DNA from: Hyaloperonospora brassicae
Lineage: Eukaryota; Oomycota; Peronosporomycetes; Peronosporales; Peronosporaceae
DNA length: 64,000 nucleotides
NCBI GenBank assembly: GCA_947650285.1
Contig: CANTFL010000174.1
Span: forward strand, 620,001-684,000
Reading direction: 5' to 3'
Position 1 is the stretch's first letter. Every line of letters begins with the position of its first letter. This document shows positions 60,510-64,000 of the stretch, piece by piece. A program made the position numbers and the translations under genes. A model generated the notes under the pieces. It was not told the origin of the DNA. It saw only the letters and a program-made list of their open reading frames with translations, and ran no database searches.

Positions 60510-61090
60510 TTAATGGTTACTGCCGATAATCGACCAAAAACTGGTCGTCGGCCATAATCTGGTCTGATACTTAACACCAATTTTAGACAGGCATTGAGGC
60601 TGTTAATTTTACACACAATGACTGGTCATCAATCAGGATTGAATGAGTGGTGCTGACAGTATTTATCTTTTGTATGCATAAATCGCTCGGAAAAACCTTG
60701 ACCGAAGTTGACACGATAAACCAACCATTGCCACAAATGTCTGTACCAACAAAACTCATGCAGCATTATATAATTTGACTGCAGCTGGATCGTCTGTAAT
60801 TCATACAGCTTATTGGAATGCTAATGGGTTGTGTTCCGTGCTTGATGGAGACCGAGAGCATCGGGGTACCTATGATTCGTATGCAGAATAATGTCTACTC
60901 CACATTTTAATACTGCGGGTATCTTAAAAGCATCACAAATATCTAGCACACCCAAAACGAAAAGCACTACCCCTATCAGCAACTTTATATGCGCTGGAGA
61001 CCATACTATAACGTGGCGAGCCAATTACATGTCATCGGCGTAAATAATGCCAATGCAAATAGTGTCTTGATTGACGGAACTTGCCATTTC
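60510..61090. other. No gene seen
   Basis: AT-rich DNA between transposon remains. Contains direct ACTGGTCGTC/ACTGGTCATC-like words at 60539-60630, possibly the outer part of the pogo-like element. Confidence 0.4.
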
Positions 61091-61192
61091 CACCACACTT
61101 CTTGCTAATTCCCCCCACACTTTTAACAAGTTCTGACACACCACACTTGAGCAAGCCCCACCACACATTTAACAAGTTCCGCCACACAATAT
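61091..61192. repeat. Degenerate CCACCACACTT..AACAAGTTC tandem repeat
   Basis: The word CACAC(T/A)T recurs at 61094, 61116, 61142, 61162 and 61183 (20-26-bp spacing), usually followed by AACAAGTTC or a variant. Confidence 0.7.
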
Positions 61193-61330
61193 TTTTTTTG
61201 ATTAAACAGCACCAAATCATCTTACCACACCACCACAGCATGGCCAAACTCAACACCTAAACAGTCTTTGCATATCGAGACGCGCTTATAGATCATGACA
61301 TGAAGTTTGGACTGTTGGCAGGTTTCTCAT

Positions 61331-61383
61331 TCACAATAATCGTTCCACACGCGTACCCATCCGCGTGTGGAACTATATTGTGA
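61331..61383. repeat. Perfect 12-bp stem hairpin, extended to about 22 bp
   Basis: GTTCCACACGCG (61342-61353) and CGCGTGTGGAAC (61362-61373) form a perfect stem with an 8-base loop. Outside it TCACAATA pairs with TATTGTGA after a small bulge. Confidence 0.85.
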
Positions 61384-61679
61384 CCTTGGCGGCTTATTTC
61401 GAAAGCAAAATTCAGTCCTTGTGATAGAAAAGAACAAACGTGAAAGCGGGACGCGTCAAACCGACTGCAGGTGGAAAGCGGTTGTAATCCAGCGGAACAA
61501 TGGATGGCATCATGAAACAAAGTGAGACGAGCACAACCGCGCCTCCTTGCCCAGCCTTGCTGAACATCCGAGTTGTCGGCTCCTGAACAAAGATGCAATT
61601 GATTTGGTCGAGATAATGATATCAGCTGGTGTGATTGCGCGCTAAGTTCTGACATCACTGCGCCAAAAGAACCCAGAAC

Positions 61680-63130
61680 GTTAGAAGATCCGGAAGCAAT
61701 ATATAATTTTGAAGCAAAACATCGTCGCGTTAAATTGTACGCCAGAATGCCTATTTATGCGTCGATGGAAGATCTTAAATCTGATATGTTCTATTGCGCG
61801 CTCGAATGCAGCAATGATGGCAGGGTAAAACGACGGTTTGTTGCGCTTGGGAATCTGCGGCGCTCGCCGATCTGTTCAGTTCAGTGCTCTCGTTAGACTG
61901 CAATTGCAATACTAACTGGTTTCGAATGCCGTTGCTGCACTTCGTTGACCGCACAAACATCAACACCAGATTTTCCAGTGATGCGCCTTTCTTAGCGGAG
62001 AAGCTATTTTTGATTATGTGTGGGCTATTAAAGGAGTTTGGTCAGCTTAATGTCAATTGCACACTTCCAGCTGTGGTAGTCTCCGATGAAGACGCGTCAT
62101 TGGCAGCAGCAATGGCGCGTGTATCTCCTGGCTCCCTCCACCTTATGTTGTTATGGCACATTCAGAAGAATGTTCTTTCAAAGACAAAAGCCCATTGTAG
62201 AAAGATTTTACGTCATGAGACAGTCCACACTAACGAGTTTCGAGTACGCATAAATCAATTTTTCTGAGGTATCTGATTTTCTGGTAGTGTGACCGTATCT
62301 AAGTAAAACATGGATTGTTCGCAAACAAAAGTTTGTCGCATCATGGACTAGCGATTGCCAACATTTCGGTTATATATCATCATCAACAGCATGGTGCCTA
62401 TGCATCACTAAAGCTATACTTGTAGGTCAGCACCGGCGACCTGCACAGCGTTATTGAGCACATCGCCCATATTTTAACGCATCAAGTCAACAAATTCCGC
62501 GCTGCTGTTGAGACGCAAACAAATCAGAATGCCGCATTATTTGCGAAAGCTTTTTGTACATGCAAAACGGATAGACGCCATATCACAGCATGCGCTGGAG
62601 TTGACCAAAACTCAGCTTAATTTGAAGGTCCACAGCGCAGCGCAGCGACCAACCAACCATCGCAGAATTGTATTGGAACATTCCGCACAACGCTGTACCT
62701 TACCGGGTCTAATGAAATCGGCAAATAGTGCGTAAACGAAAAAAATGGTATTTGTCCTATTACACATCATTGGCACCCGCATATTCAATAACCGGGTGAA
62801 AATGGCCAGACTTGCGACACGGAGCTGAGCCGAGTTGTAGATCGGATGCAGGAGGTATCTAGATCATGGCACACAGCAAATTGCACGATCCCTCTCTCGC
62901 TGATAAACAAGTTGGAAGATATTCAGATACCATCCCTCAGCGATCCGCTTCTGTGGTATAAATGATGGTCAGGCCAATCAGGACGAAAATCAATCCGAAG
63001 TCGTCTACAAAACGAGATCCATCCGAATTTGAGCATGCCACAGAACGTCGCCGTCATTTCAGACTCTGCGGTAAAACCAACTATGACAAACGCTCATGCA
63101 CACAGAAAATGCACGAAAATAGAAAATGAT
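61680..63130 (+). pseudogene. Second MULE transposase, plus strand, fragmented
   Basis: The 127-codon frame 61884-62267 carries LLHFVDRTNINTRFSSDAPFL, LPAVVVSDEDASLAAAM and a LMLLWHIQKNVLSK block, the MULE core ending in the 'C/LWHi.KN' motif. A later frame (62508-62735) resembles the helical region after the core (HALELTKTQLNLKV). A Cys/His knuckle-like stretch (about 63040-63100: CRRHFRLCG, KRSC) stands where MULE proteins end. Several stops and frame changes. It differs from the transposase at 56.6-58.9 kb and is in the opposite orientation. No inverted repeats were found for it. Confidence 0.75.
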
Positions 63131-63529
63131 AGAAAAGGAGAAGAAGACGTGCTTGAAGAAGAAATAACCCACAGTCAAGCCGCTGAACATTTTTACCTTC
63201 TGCGCTGGAGAAGGCGTGACGGATAATTTTGTGACAAAAATTGCGATGCAACAGGATGGACTTTTATAGATGTTATGTCAGATGTCATCAACTAAACGTT
63301 CAATCAGGCAAAGAAAGGATAAAAATTACGATGCCTGGTTTGGCTACAATAAATGGATGTAATATATATTGGCCATGGGTCAAGGTGGCGAGCGGGTGTG
63401 CGTAAGTAGCGTTCACATTAATCAGCTTATCACTTGCGCTACACAGTTGCTTAAGCGCATTAAAAACAACTTAAATGATTTAATTGTTGAGACCATTATT
63501 CCTCTAACCACTTAAATTACCGTCTAAGT

Positions 63530-63690
63530 CGTGTTCTTTCTCTTCATCTTTCTCTTCATCTTGCTCTTCAACATGTTCTCCATATTGTTCCCCATCTTGA
63601 TCTCCATCTTGTTCTCCAACTTTCTCTTCATCTTTCTCTTCATCGTACACTAGCATTTGCTCTTGTTCTTGTTCTTGCTCTTCTTGTCCG
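63530..63690. repeat. Pyrimidine-rich TCTTCATCTT-type minisatellite
   Basis: About 160 bp of TTCTC/TCTTCATCTT(T/G)CTC-like words with a period of roughly 12-18 bases, one strand almost only pyrimidine. It produces a Glu/Asp/Gln-only frame on the minus strand (63504-63698), which I do not treat as a gene. Confidence 0.75.
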
Positions 63691-64000
63691 TTCTTCAAGA
63701 ATTCAAGGATGAGGATTCTGCCATGAATTTTATGGTATGTACAGCACAGTCTTGCAATAAGTCAGGAGAGCCTGACGGTACTCGATGGCACTCCCTGTTT
63801 CGTTGCAACAGATTGATTGCGCTAATCTGTCAAACTTGTTAGGTAGCTTCAGTGACAAAGCCGTAATTTTCCCATAATTTTCATCCTAAGTAGCAGCACC
63901 AGAAATATTTACATTCGTTACTTAGCACTTAAGAATAATCAAGCAACCAATACGCACCGCAATATTCATGTCAGCACACGAGACCTCACGTTTGCGCTTA
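63691..64000. other. Window end, nothing assignable
   Basis: A 61-codon plus-strand frame (63657-63842) enters from the simple repeat and ends in a Cys/Arg/His-containing stretch (DGTRWHSLFRCNRL). It could be the start of another element or gene that continues beyond the window, but I cannot support it. Confidence 0.3.

Noticed and set aside
63504..63698. Glu/Asp/Gln-only protein
   Set aside because: Pure translation of a simple-sequence repeat; no unique sequence.

Overview
The window looks like nuclear DNA of a plant-pathogenic oomycete (Peronosporales: Phytophthora or a downy mildew). The reasons are secreted effector genes of the RXLR/EER class, oomycete-type initiator (Inr) motifs upstream of them, short GT-AG introns, compact housekeeping genes with few introns, and Ty1/copia, Mutator-like (MULE) and pogo/DDE_1 transposon families of the kind common in Peronosporales. 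The genus cannot be fixed from the sequence alone.

Layout. 1-9 kb: an EER-type effector-like gene; a low-complexity Lys/Ser- and Met/Gln-rich protein gene divergent from a small three-exon gene resembling DASH subunit DAD1; and mitochondrial fumarase. 9-12.5 kb: eroded Ty1/copia remains. 12.5-19 kb: a MULE-like transposon carrying a nested, decayed Ty1/copia element (copia-1). 18.8-31 kb and 34-41.45 kb: two direct copies (A and B) of one segment of about 7.4 kb. Each copy carries one RXLR-type effector gene and the remains of, or an intact, multi-exon gene for a Cys-rich single-pass membrane protein. Copy A was later split by a young Ty1/copia element (copia-2); copy B keeps the empty sites of both copia insertions. 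31-33.5 kb between the copies holds tandem and hairpin repeats. 41.5-45.4 kb is gene-poor. 45.4-54.6 kb is an island of conserved genes: UBC13-type E2, a BMT2-like rRNA methyltransferase, a CCA-adding enzyme, an RS-rich protein and an AVT-type amino-acid transporter. They lie head to head or tail to tail with gaps of 70-230 bp. 54.7-64 kb is again transposon-rich: a MULE with 77-bp terminal inverted repeats, a decayed pogo/DDE_1 transposase, a second MULE transposase on the other strand, and simple repeats.

The picture is a two-speed genome: conserved genes packed in small islands, and effectors in transposon-rich segments that duplicate and are repeatedly invaded. The best leads are: (1) both copia elements have, directly after the 5' LTR, a primer-binding site complementary to the anticodon arm of initiator tRNA-Met, i.e. 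half-tRNA priming; (2) the duplication has two exact empty sites that order the events, and a left-to-right drop in divergence; (3) the duplicated Cys-rich membrane-protein gene; (4) a small spliced gene that may encode a DASH kinetochore subunit. I found no evidence for an entirely new defence or secretion system.
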